Source of the DNA: JAGOUY01 sp964541725
GTDB taxonomy: Bacteria; Patescibacteriota; Patescibacteriia; 2-12-FULL-60-25
Assembly: GCA_964541725.1 (NCBI GenBank)
Contig: CAZIQG010000054.1
Coordinates: 1-8,198, forward strand
Direction: 5' to 3'
DNA length: 8,198 nt
Positions 1 to 6,232 of this stretch are shown piece after piece (the stretch's first letter is position 1; the number at the start of each line of letters is the position of its first letter). The notes under the pieces were generated by a model that had not been told where the DNA came from, ran no database searches, and saw nothing but the letters and a program-made list of their open reading frames with translations. Made by a program: the position numbers and the translations under genes.

Positions 1-120
1 CGCTTGGCTTGTTTAAATGGTCTGCTAGGGATTACGGACGAGGAGGTAGAGGCAGAGGAACGGAGGCTAACGTACGTTGGACTAACGAGAGCGAGGGAAA
101 GGTTGGTGATTGTTGAGTAA
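1..120 (+). CDS. UvrD/PcrA/Rep-family helicase, C-terminal end (partial)
   Basis: Only the last 39 codons are in the window. The frame opens at base 1 and ends at TAA 118-120. The translation contains EAEERRLTYVGLTRARERL, which is helicase motif VI of superfamily 1A (UvrD, PcrA, Rep and relatives), where the Arg residues contact ATP. These enzymes unwind DNA using ATP, in repair or, in many defence islands, as partners of nucleases. The protein stops only about five residues after motif VI, whereas UvrD and PcrA carry a longer C-terminal tail. It is therefore either a compact helicase or a truncated gene. Base composition matches the island genes that follow. The family call is secure; the subfamily and role cannot be read from this fragment. 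Confidence 0.86.
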   Translation, partial: RLACLNGLLGITDEEVEAEERRLTYVGLTRARERLVIVE

Positions 121-155
121 TGCTCGTCCAATACTTAGGATTCATGTCGGTTTCT

Positions 156-184
156 TTGACTTCTCTCATTGTAGAAGGCATATT
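156..184 (+). promoter_or_regulatory. Sigma70-like promoter of the structured RNA/leader
   Basis: TTGACT at 156-161 matches the -35 consensus at 5 of 6 positions. CATATT at 179-184 matches the -10 consensus at 4 of 6, and the spacer is exactly 17 bp. Transcription would start near 190-192, at the 5' edge of the closing stem of the RNA described next. This agreement is the main support. The -10 box is mediocre. Confidence 0.5.
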
Positions 185-186
185 GT

Positions 187-343
187 AGGTGTCTAGGTTC
201 AGAGTTGTAAGTCAAATGGAGGCAAACGCTTGTTTGCTTTTCAGGTAGCTGGTGCGCCGAAAGGGGCACCCCTGAAAACAAAGCAGCAGCTACCGCTACT
301 GCTCTGGGCCTAGACACCTGATGGGGTGTCCTTTTTGTTTTTT
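187..343 (+). ncRNA. Structured RNA: free small RNA or attenuator/riboswitch-like leader
   Basis: Bases 188-204 pair with 302-318 in an uninterrupted 17-bp stem containing two G-U pairs; A187-T319 adds one more. Inside it, 222-227 pairs with 232-237 around a GCTT loop. Bases 238-245 pair with 271-278. After a 5-nt bulge (TAGCT, 246-250), 251-255 pairs with 266-270 and 257-258 pairs with 263-264, capped by a GAAA (GNRA) tetraloop at 259-262. The bulge is complementary to AGCTA at 288-292. This allows either a pseudoknot or an alternative 8-bp stem, 244-251 with 287-294. The RNA ends in a hairpin and T-tract. It could be a free RNA of about 150 nt or the leader of the membrane-gene cluster starting at 363. 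It does not resemble 4.5S, 6S, tmRNA or RNase P RNA as I know them. The pairing was read by eye, so folding energy is untested. Confidence 0.6.
313..343 (+). terminator. Intrinsic terminator sharing an arm with the RNA closing stem
   Basis: GACACC (313-318) pairs with GGTGTC (325-330) around a 6-nt loop, followed by CC, TTTTT, G and TTTTTT to 343. The stem is short but the T-tract is strong. GACACC is also the outer 3' arm of the closing stem (pairing with 188-193), so the two structures exclude each other. That is the geometry expected of a transcription attenuator. Read-through would lead into the gene at 363. Confidence 0.6.
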
Positions 344-362
344 AAAACTTAACTTTACTCGT

Positions 363-509
363 ATGGGCGAACTCATCGGTTTGATTGTTGGTGTCGGTAT
401 CGTGATTGCATTTGTGTTTAAGTCGTTCAGTCAAAGAACTCAACCCTCGAAGGAAACGGAAGCAAAGAGCGTGGATAATTCGTCAAAGACTGACGGCCAC
501 ACATCCTAA
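363..509 (+). CDS. Small single-pass membrane protein (48 aa)
   Basis: This is a 48-residue protein with one hydrophobic helix at about residues 3-19, rich in Gly, Val and Ile. It is followed by a hydrophilic tail rich in Ser, Lys, Thr and Glu. An upstream in-frame ATG at 321 would start inside the terminator loop and T-tract and add an unconvincing 14 residues, so I prefer ATG 363. No Shine-Dalgarno sequence is visible. It lies 2 nt ahead of the next small gene and just beyond the RNA terminator. It is probably the first gene of a three-gene membrane cluster. I do not recognise the family. The helix-plus-tail form suits a small regulator, anchor or toxin-like peptide, but nothing in the sequence decides this. 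Confidence 0.5.
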   Translation: MGELIGLIVGVGIVIAFVFKSFSQRTQPSKETEAKSVDNSSKTDGHTS

Positions 510-511
510 GT

Positions 512-691
512 ATGGGATTTACTAAAAAGAATAGTCTTCAGTTGCTGAGCTTCATCGTTATCGCTGGCATAACTTGGCACTTCGCGTCCAACGCAGATGA
601 GTATGGCCCCTGGATCGTCAGACCCGTAATGATCGTTTTATTCGTTGCCCTTATAGGGGTAGAGGCTTGGATAGATAAAAACATTAAATAA
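512..691 (+). CDS. Small two-helix membrane protein (59 aa)
   Basis: This reading frame starts at ATG 512, two bases after the previous stop, and ends at TAA 689-691, giving 59 residues. It begins MGFTKKNSLQ. Two hydrophobic segments follow, at about residues 11-25 and 37-52, separated by a short polar stretch with Asn-Ala-Asp-Glu-Tyr-Gly. It ends in a Lys-rich tail (DKNIK). The charge pattern suggests a hairpin in the inner membrane with both ends in the cytoplasm. No Shine-Dalgarno sequence is seen. The tight spacing on both sides (2 nt and 19 nt) supports co-transcription with the genes at 363 and 711. The family is not recognised. Its small size means annotation pipelines could easily miss it. 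Confidence 0.55.
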   Translation: MGFTKKNSLQLLSFIVIAGITWHFASNADEYGPWIVRPVMIVLFVALIGVEAWIDKNIK

Positions 692-710
692 TCTCTTCCC
701 AATCTTATCT

Positions 711-1718
711 ATGTCTGCCGATGCTATTCTCGAAATGATCGCCTTCTGGGGCTCCGTCATTGCTGCCACCTACTTCTTTAACAAGGGACGTAAGCTGGCC
801 GGATGGATTTCGGTTGCTTGCGTGATCCTCCTACCCATTCTTGTTGGTCTTATCTTTGTGCTAACTGGTTCAAATACAAAAGCTAATCGCACACCCTTGA
901 GTCAGGTACCCGCTCTAAGACCAATGCAAGATGCTCAGAGACCTACATTCACGGAACCAATAACTCTTTTTGGAGAGAGCCAGGATTTACCAGATGCTCC
1001 AAAACCAACCAAGAACGTAGAGGTGGGTGGTGAAAGAAATATGTTTCAAGCCGCCTCAACCAGGCGGGAAGAGAGGATCGCTGTAACTACGGGGAAGATT
1101 GTAAATCCTGAATACGATGCACGCACTGTGACAGTTGACCGAAGTGATGAGAGTACGATCTGGGATTATATTCAGGAGACAGACGGGTCGAAATCTAGAT
1201 ATGGGTATGTTGAGAAGGTAAACGACAGAGGTGAGCTTGTGGTATCCACCGTGGTAGGAGGCGGTAGCCAAAAAATATTAAACTTCTTTCACGTATTGCC
1301 ATTGTATGGCTCTTATTCGACGGCCTACTCCTCAGGCCTTAACGACTGCCAGAAGCGCCAACAGGTTGATTATCTTCAAAAAAATCTGCCGGGCAAGAAG
1401 TTACGTGTAAGCGTCTATGCTAATACGGATGCACCACTCTGCGGTTTAAGCAGCCGACTCTTCTATCCTGATTTACTGGCATCGCTGGGTGCAGACAAAA
1501 ATGATCCTAAGCTGCTTTTAAGCAGTGTAAGCCTTGCTTCCGACGTAGAGGCTCCCTGGCTCGCGCAATCTTTGACCAAGGTTTTAGCAGAAGAAGGATA
1601 TCTGCAAACGGAGCAGCGCATGGAGCAGATTTGCGCGAATCAATATGATCCTTCATTGAAGCGTGCTATCGAGATTGCCAAGGTGCAACGTAAGGGTTTT
1701 TGGGGAATGTGCAGGTAA
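711..1718 (+). CDS. Membrane-anchored protein with divergent SNase-like domain
   Basis: This 335-residue protein has two N-terminal membrane helices (about 6-22 and 30-52) joined by a basic loop, NKGRK. By the positive-inside rule the rest lies outside the cytoplasm. Residues 53-120 are a Pro-rich linker. The C-terminal region (about 163-332) follows the layout of staphylococcal-nuclease-like domains. GYVEKVNDRGELVV takes the place of the first strands, LPGKKLRVSVY that of the strand after helix 1, LAEEGYL that of the 'LV..GLA' segment, and RAIEIAKVQRKGFWG is the typical closing helix. The catalytic Arg and Glu positions are not evident: KILNFFHVLP stands where VRL.GIDAPE is expected. I therefore infer a non-catalytic or altered domain. 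Four Cys in the domain (213, 244, 308, 334) could form disulfides. The SNase assignment is tentative; the membrane anchor is clear. Confidence 0.72.
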   Translation: MSADAILEMIAFWGSVIAATYFFNKGRKLAGWISVACVILLPILVGLIFVLTGSNTKANRTPLSQVPALRPMQDAQRPTFTEPITLFGESQDLPDAPKPTKNVEVGGERNMFQAASTRREERIAVTTGKIVNPEYDARTVTVDRSDESTIWDYIQETDGSKSRYGYVEKVNDRGELVVSTVVGGGSQKILNFFHVLPLYGSYSTAYSSGLNDCQKRQQVDYLQKNLPGKKLRVSVYANTDAPLCGLSSRLFYPDLLASLGADKNDPKLLLSSVSLASDVEAPWLAQSLTKVLAEEGYLQTEQRMEQICANQYDPSLKRAIEIAKVQRKGFWGMCR

Positions 1719-1743
1719 GTCCGCATACTTCCGTTTAGTGGCC

Positions 1744-1794
1744 TAGTTTAGAGGCATAGATACTATATCGTCCACATGCTTTGATTAGTTTAGA
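1744..1794 (+). repeat. Spaced direct repeat TAGTTTAGA upstream of ietA
   Basis: TAGTTTAGA occurs at 1744-1752 and again at 1786-1794, 42 bp apart, which is four helical turns. The second copy lies between the -35 and -10 boxes of the possible ietA promoter. It could be a paired operator, perhaps for the helix-turn-helix-like tail of IetA itself. The repeat is short and AT-rich, so chance is possible. Confidence 0.35.
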
Positions 1795-1808
1795 TTTTGT
1801 TGTAAGAT
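1781..1808 (+). promoter_or_regulatory. Possible ietA promoter
   Basis: TTGATT (1781-1786) and TAAGAT (1803-1808) are separated by 16 bp and each match the sigma70 consensus at 4 to 5 of 6 positions. Transcription would begin near the ATG at 1812. That implies a leaderless or nearly leaderless mRNA, in line with the missing Shine-Dalgarno sequence. The ATG at 1821 (Met4) is an alternative start. I see no terminator in the 93-bp gap after the 711 gene, so read-through is also possible. Confidence 0.35.
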
Positions 1809-1811
1809 TGG

Positions 1812-2909
1812 ATGGACTATATGCCGTACATTGAAAAAGATTTCGTCCACTTAGCTCGCTTGGCTCTAGAAGGCCGCACAGAAGATGTGGAGGCCCTGGT
1901 TCGCCGTGTTTTGCGACAGATCGTTCATCAGAATCCTGACTTGGCACTAGACGCGAAACGCGTGCTGACACAGATTGCGGGTAACCCGGTTAGGAGCGCA
2001 ACATCAATACCATTGCCGGTCGATGCTGATAGTCGGCTTGAATTGCTCCGAAGAGAGATCGTGCCTCATCTGGCTAGCGAACCTATATGGCCGAAAGAGA
2101 TATTTTCTCAATTGAGTGCGGTTCTACATGAGAGAGTTCGTGAAACAGAGCTTGCAAATGCTGGGATAGCGCCAACTCGTTCCATGCTCTTTGTGGGTCC
2201 GCCTGGCGTCGGAAAAACTCTTGCTGCTAAGTGGATCGCTAATAAAATGAACAGGCCGCTGTTGACGCTAGACCTTGCAGCCGTAATGAGTAGCTACTTG
2301 GGACGTACCGGAAATAATATACGTGTAGTATTAGACTACGCTCGGTCGACTAACTGTGTGCTTTTACTTGATGAGTTTGATGCGATCGCAAAAAGACGAG
2401 ATGACACGAGCGATGTAGGGGAGCTTAAGAGACTGGTGACTGTGCTGTTGCAGGCGATCGACGAATGGCCAAGTCACGGACTTCTATTGGCAGCCACCAA
2501 CCATCCAGAGCTACTCGATCCTGCAGTATGGCGACGGTTTGATCGAGTAATTGAATTCCCTAAGCCTTCTAAAGAAGAAATTCGCAAAACTATAGTGAAT
2601 GGATTAGGAGAACAGGTCGAGCAGAGGTTCCAAGATTTAATCGAAGTTCTAGCTCAGCTGATGTCCGGCTTCTCTTTTGCCGATGTGGTACGAACACTGA
2701 CGTTGGCTCGCCGACGGGCTATCGTCGATGATGTTTCCCTAGAGGACTCTCTGCAGCAACTTGCAATCCATCTTGCAGCACAGATGCCTACCGCTCGGAA
2801 GCTTAAGCTGGTCTCTCTTCTGGAGCAACGGGGCATGTCACAAAGATGCATTTCAGAAATAACAGGTATTGCTCGCGATACCCTGCGTAAACACTCTAGG
2901 AATTCTTAA
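1812..2909 (+). CDS. ietA: IetA-like AAA+ ATPase
   Basis: This 365-residue protein has a central AAA+ ATPase domain at about 100-275. Visible motifs are Walker A GPPGVGKT (129-136), Walker B LLLDEFDA (184-191), sensor 1 in AATN (Asn230) and the arginine-finger segment WRRFDR (240-245). The first 100 residues are helical and probably specific to this family. The last 33 residues (333-365) contain a helix-turn-helix-like segment, SQRCISEITGIARDTLRKH, resembling DNA-binding tails of resolvases and sigma factors. The next gene, 26 nt downstream, encodes a subtilisin-like protease. This order and pairing match ietA-ietS, described on an Agrobacterium Ti plasmid as a toxin-antitoxin pair (ATPase as antitoxin) and later as an anti-phage system. 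The ATPase is expected to restrain or direct the protease. The start is ATG 1812, although ATG 1821 is possible. Confidence 0.85.
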   Translation: MDYMPYIEKDFVHLARLALEGRTEDVEALVRRVLRQIVHQNPDLALDAKRVLTQIAGNPVRSATSIPLPVDADSRLELLRREIVPHLASEPIWPKEIFSQLSAVLHERVRETELANAGIAPTRSMLFVGPPGVGKTLAAKWIANKMNRPLLTLDLAAVMSSYLGRTGNNIRVVLDYARSTNCVLLLDEFDAIAKRRDDTSDVGELKRLVTVLLQAIDEWPSHGLLLAATNHPELLDPAVWRRFDRVIEFPKPSKEEIRKTIVNGLGEQVEQRFQDLIEVLAQLMSGFSFADVVRTLTLARRRAIVDDVSLEDSLQQLAIHLAAQMPTARKLKLVSLLEQRGMSQRCISEITGIARDTLRKHSRNS

Positions 2910-2935
2910 TAGTAAAATACTTCGACCTAAACACT

Positions 2936-5191
2936 ATGCCTCGTGAACATAATTTTCTCCTAGGTAACGGAGAGCGAATGACTTCCCAAGTCATAGTGCC
3001 CAAGGGGGGCGGTTCAAAAAAATCGCCCTACGACCCAGACTACGCTCGCAGTAAGCTCTCCTCTAAACTTAGTGAGGCATCTGAAACATTCGCCTCCATT
3101 CCGAAGGATGCTTCCCCTGACGAAAAAGTGGTCGCTATTTTAACGATGCATCCACGATATATTTCGAAGTCAGATTCACCGAAAAATCTGTTACGTGCTG
3201 CTGGGCTTGAGGCTGTTGGCAGTCGATCCAGGAGGGTTCAGCCCGAGGAATGGGGGATAAAAAAACATCCAGACACGGCTATCACAGATGACCTGTTTGT
3301 CGTTGGCACTCGAAGCGCATTTATTGATTGGAATAAGCAACTTGTCGAAGACAGGGTTCAGCCTACCTTTACTGAAACGATTACGCACATTGAGGATTTA
3401 CGGGCCTTTCTTCCCAAAGATAAACTTCGTGGCATACCTACTGATAAGGAGGAGGCGCTTTTTGAATTCGTACTGCACAACGTTGGGGATGCAAGACTTG
3501 TCGATGCATTTATTGCATATGCCACTAATCATGGTGCAGATGTTTTGAGTAATAGGAAGAGAAGCGTCCGTGGCCTTTCGTTCATACCTCTTAGAGCAAA
3601 AGTCGAACGAGTATCAGAGTTAGCTGAGTTCACGCTTGTTCGAGTAGCCCGTGGAATGCCGACATTAAGACCAATCCCTGCAACTATTCTGAGGAACCAC
3701 TCTAGTTTCTCTATCACGCTGCCGACTGAACCTGCATTGGAAGCTAATCGGAGAGCGGTTATTTTTGATGGGGGTCTGTCTATTCCAGCACAGAAAGCTC
3801 TAGCTCCCTGGGTAAGGTATATAGAGCCAGCTGGGATCGGACCCGCAACTCAGCTCGGGCAATGGCACGGCCTCGGTGTAACCTCTGCCTTTTTATTTGG
3901 CCCACTTTCTTTAAATCATCCCCCGCAGGTTCCATTTTGTAGCGTTGATCATGTGCGAGTACTCGACCAACGCACAGGAGCAAATGGAGATATAGAATGT
4001 CTAGATGTTTTAGATCGTATTCTAAAGGTGCTAGACGGAGGCACTAAATACGATTTTGCGAATCTTAGCTTGGGTCCCCGTGTAGCTATGGATGATGACG
4101 ATATTAATTCTTGGACTGCGGAACTTGACCAAAGATTCGCAGGTGGAGAGATCGTTACTACTGTTGCCGCTGGTAACGATGGTGATAAGGATGCAGCAAG
4201 TGGTCTAAACCGAGTCCAGCCTCCGGGGGATGGGGTAAATGTACTTTCGGTCGGCGCCTCTGACTGCATGGAGGCATCTTGGAAGCGAGCTCCATACAGC
4301 TGTGTAGGCCCCGGGAGGAGTCCTGGAGTCATGAAGCCTGATGGAGTTGCATTTGGCGGTCATTTGCCTGACATCCCCTTTTTAATTCTTGAAGATTCGC
4401 TTAAGTCGGGTGTCACGGACGGAACCAGCTTTGCTGCCCCTTCAGTTCTTAGAAGTGCGGCTGCTATTGGAGTACAGGCTGGTTCAAAGATTAAGGCTCT
4501 TTCGATTCGCGCCCTGCTCATCCATCGGGCCGATAGATCCAGTCATATTGGTTCTGATGTTGGCTGGGGTCAGTTTGAAGTTGATCCCATGAAGCTTATT
4601 ACCTGTGACGACGATGAGGTGCTTGTCCTCTACCAAGATATCCTTCCAGTAGGACAGCATCTTAGAGCGCCCATACCTCTTCCTACTGGGCTATTAGGTG
4701 GAGCGCTAACCCTAAGTGCTACCTTAGTTATTTCTCCCGCTGTAGACCCTGAGCATCCAGGTGCTTACACGAGAGCCGGTCTTGAAGTTTCGCTACGGCC
4801 TCACTCCGAAAAATTTTCGGTAGATGATGCAGGTAAGCGTTCCCAGCACCCAAGAACGGTTTCATTTTTTTCTGCCTCCAACGTATACAGCGCGGCTGAG
4901 TACTCATTTCGTGAAGGAGGACATAAATGGGAGCCTTGCATTCGTAATAGTAAACGGTTTCTAGCGAAGTCCCTCAAAGAACCATGTTTTGACATTTACT
5001 ATCATCAACGCGAAGGTGGCGGAAAAGTAGATGAGCCAGCGCAGCCAATCCCATACGCCCTAGTGGTAAGCGTAAAAGCTCCAAAGGTTAAGGACTTTTA
5101 TAATAGAGTGGTCCGTACGTATGCGGGTATTCTTTTGCCTATCCAGCCACAGGTGCGCATTCCCATTCAGAGCCAGCGTCCCACGCCCTAA
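2936..5191 (+). CDS. ietS: IetS-like subtilisin-family serine protease (S8)
   Basis: This is a 751-residue cytoplasmic-type protease with no signal peptide. The S8 catalytic triad can be read: Asp278 in VIFDGG, His311 in QWHGLG and Ser498 in DGTSFAAP, with Asn414 (AAGNDG) as the oxyanion-hole residue. The protease domain therefore spans about 270-545. An N-terminal region of about 270 residues has no obvious transmembrane helix and may serve for substrate or ATPase recognition or act as an inhibitory pro-region. About 200 residues after the catalytic core are beta-rich and of unknown role. This size is far above a minimal subtilisin but suits IetS-type proteases paired with an AAA+ ATPase. 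It lies 26 nt after ietA and is probably co-transcribed. In the Ti-plasmid pair the protease is the toxin. All catalytic residues are intact, so activity is expected. ATG 2978 (Met15) is a possible later start. Confidence 0.88.
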   Translation: MPREHNFLLGNGERMTSQVIVPKGGGSKKSPYDPDYARSKLSSKLSEASETFASIPKDASPDEKVVAILTMHPRYISKSDSPKNLLRAAGLEAVGSRSRRVQPEEWGIKKHPDTAITDDLFVVGTRSAFIDWNKQLVEDRVQPTFTETITHIEDLRAFLPKDKLRGIPTDKEEALFEFVLHNVGDARLVDAFIAYATNHGADVLSNRKRSVRGLSFIPLRAKVERVSELAEFTLVRVARGMPTLRPIPATILRNHSSFSITLPTEPALEANRRAVIFDGGLSIPAQKALAPWVRYIEPAGIGPATQLGQWHGLGVTSAFLFGPLSLNHPPQVPFCSVDHVRVLDQRTGANGDIECLDVLDRILKVLDGGTKYDFANLSLGPRVAMDDDDINSWTAELDQRFAGGEIVTTVAAGNDGDKDAASGLNRVQPPGDGVNVLSVGASDCMEASWKRAPYSCVGPGRSPGVMKPDGVAFGGHLPDIPFLILEDSLKSGVTDGTSFAAPSVLRSAAAIGVQAGSKIKALSIRALLIHRADRSSHIGSDVGWGQFEVDPMKLITCDDDEVLVLYQDILPVGQHLRAPIPLPTGLLGGALTLSATLVISPAVDPEHPGAYTRAGLEVSLRPHSEKFSVDDAGKRSQHPRTVSFFSASNVYSAAEYSFREGGHKWEPCIRNSKRFLAKSLKEPCFDIYYHQREGGGKVDEPAQPIPYALVVSVKAPKVKDFYNRVVRTYAGILLPIQPQVRIPIQSQRPTP

Positions 5192-5285
5192 CTCATTACG
5201 CTACAACTCCAACGATAAAAGCACTCACTAAAAACCACAAACTACAGCTTCCCCAGCGCTCAATATTTAAAAAATATTCAATTCC

Positions 5286-5312
5286 ATTGGCGTAATATAA
5301 AGATTGGCGTAA
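5286..5312 (+). repeat. Tandem direct repeat ATTGGCGTAA upstream of the 5323 gene
   Basis: The 10-mer ATTGGCGTAA occurs at 5286-5295 and 5303-5312, with a 17-bp period, immediately before the ATG at 5323. Between the copies lies TATAAA (5296-5301). The copies could be an operator for a repressor. Alternatively TTGGCG (5287-5292) and TAAAAG (5310-5315), with a 17-bp spacer, could be a promoter starting at or very close to the ATG. Just upstream, AATATT occurs at 5262-5267 and 5273-5278. The rest of the gap 5192-5285 shows no terminator. Confidence 0.5.
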
Positions 5313-5322
5313 AAGCATCCAT

Positions 5323-6162
5323 ATGAACGAAGAAAAGCCGGTTCAAGAACCTGCAGAAGAGCCCACAGATGTTTTTTTTCGAGAAGCTCTCGCTGCTAAT
5401 GAAATTAATGCTCTCCGAGAAATAGAGGTAAAGATTCTTCATAGGATGCTCCCAAACATCATCTCACTTCAAGAGAGGGCGATGATGATCTTCGCTGCAA
5501 TAGAAAGAAAGGCTCTATATCTACAAAGCCAGGAGAGTAGCCGCATCAATCGTTGGATAGCTTATGCCACTATAGCCACGGTAATAAGCGGTATATTTTT
5601 CGGGATTTGGCAGTCAACTAACACAACAAATCAGATCGCCCTACAGCGACAAGAACTTCAGTTGGAGTATCGACCTTTTATAGGAACGTACACCCCTCCC
5701 GAAGACTCCATCCCGTACGGATCGTCAACTTCAGTCCAGAAACTTTCAAAAACTCCTGCTGGCTGCAACTTTCACCGTATTCTTTTTGATAAAGAGACAA
5801 CCTCAACAGTTTTTTCAATTCCCATCAAAAATTATGGCAAAACTCCTGCAAGGTATCACTTGGGCGGCCTAAACATAAAAACCCCTTCTTCAACGCGTGA
5901 GTTAGGGGCATCTCTGCTGACGCTTAGCGATGGGTATTTAATGCCTGGAGAAAATTTAACGGTGAAGTATCAAGTTCTGGTTGAGGATCTGCGAGTAGAA
6001 GCATGGGTCCAAGTGAACCAAATTGAGTACGTGACTCTAATCAGGTATCAAGGACTGCGTGATGATAACGAATACACCACACGGATAGCTGTAAAGCCAA
6101 AGCCAATGCAAATCTCTTCAAACATATATTGCGCCGAGATTGTAAATGACGAAAGTGATTAA
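5323..6162 (+). CDS. Single-pass membrane protein with exposed beta-domain, unknown function
   Basis: This is a 279-residue protein. Residues 1-77 are acidic, then amphipathic helical (about 18-72). One transmembrane helix lies at 78-96 (WIAYATIATVISGIFFGIW), preceded by Arg residues, so the N-terminus should be inside and the C-terminus outside. Residues 97-115 may continue as a short coiled coil. Residues 116-265 are beta-rich and contain NYGKTPAR (170-177), a motif often seen in uncharacterised bacterial membrane proteins with an Ig-like fold. I do not recognise a named family and no catalytic motif is visible. The gene has its own likely regulatory region (tandem repeat) and no Shine-Dalgarno sequence. 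It lies 131 nt after ietS and 70 nt before the Ntn-hydrolase gene. It could be a membrane sensor or anchor for its neighbours, but that is inferred from position alone. Confidence 0.78.
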   Translation: MNEEKPVQEPAEEPTDVFFREALAANEINALREIEVKILHRMLPNIISLQERAMMIFAAIERKALYLQSQESSRINRWIAYATIATVISGIFFGIWQSTNTTNQIALQRQELQLEYRPFIGTYTPPEDSIPYGSSTSVQKLSKTPAGCNFHRILFDKETTSTVFSIPIKNYGKTPARYHLGGLNIKTPSSTRELGASLLTLSDGYLMPGENLTVKYQVLVEDLRVEAWVQVNQIEYVTLIRYQGLRDDNEYTTRIAVKPKPMQISSNIYCAEIVNDESD

Positions 6163-6232
6163 ATCCCATGGGCTGGAGAACTCGCGTCACGATTCAGGCC
6201 CCAGCCTGCCTCTTGGTAACATAAAATGACTT

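Noticed and set aside
135..317. 60-codon - strand frame with a signal-peptide-like start (MSRPRAVAVAAALF)
   Set aside because: It lies exactly over the self-complementary RNA region, has no ribosome site and no partner genes on that strand. The + strand promoter, stems and terminator explain the sequence better.
187..343. Retron msr-msd RNA
   Set aside because: The inverted-repeat ends and long hairpin are reminiscent of one. However, there is no reverse transcriptase gene in the window and no clear branching-G context after the 5' arm.
321..362. Earlier start (ATG 321) for the 48-aa membrane protein
   Set aside because: It begins within the terminator hairpin loop and T-tract, and the added residues (Cys/Phe-rich) come from translating the T-tract.
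2382..2389. GCGATCGC (HIP1-type palindrome of Cyanobacteria)
   Set aside because: I found only one copy in the window. Cyanobacterial genomes rich in HIP1 would show several, so this does not identify the donor.
3949..4332. 127-codon - strand frame inside ietS
   Set aside because: It lies entirely within the protease gene, which carries all its catalytic motifs. The product is low in structure and Ser/Pro-rich, as expected of a shadow frame.
6170..6207. Hairpin GGGCTGG/CCAGCCT between the 5323 and 6233 genes as a terminator
   Set aside because: The loop is long (24 nt) and no T-tract follows, so it is not a convincing intrinsic terminator.
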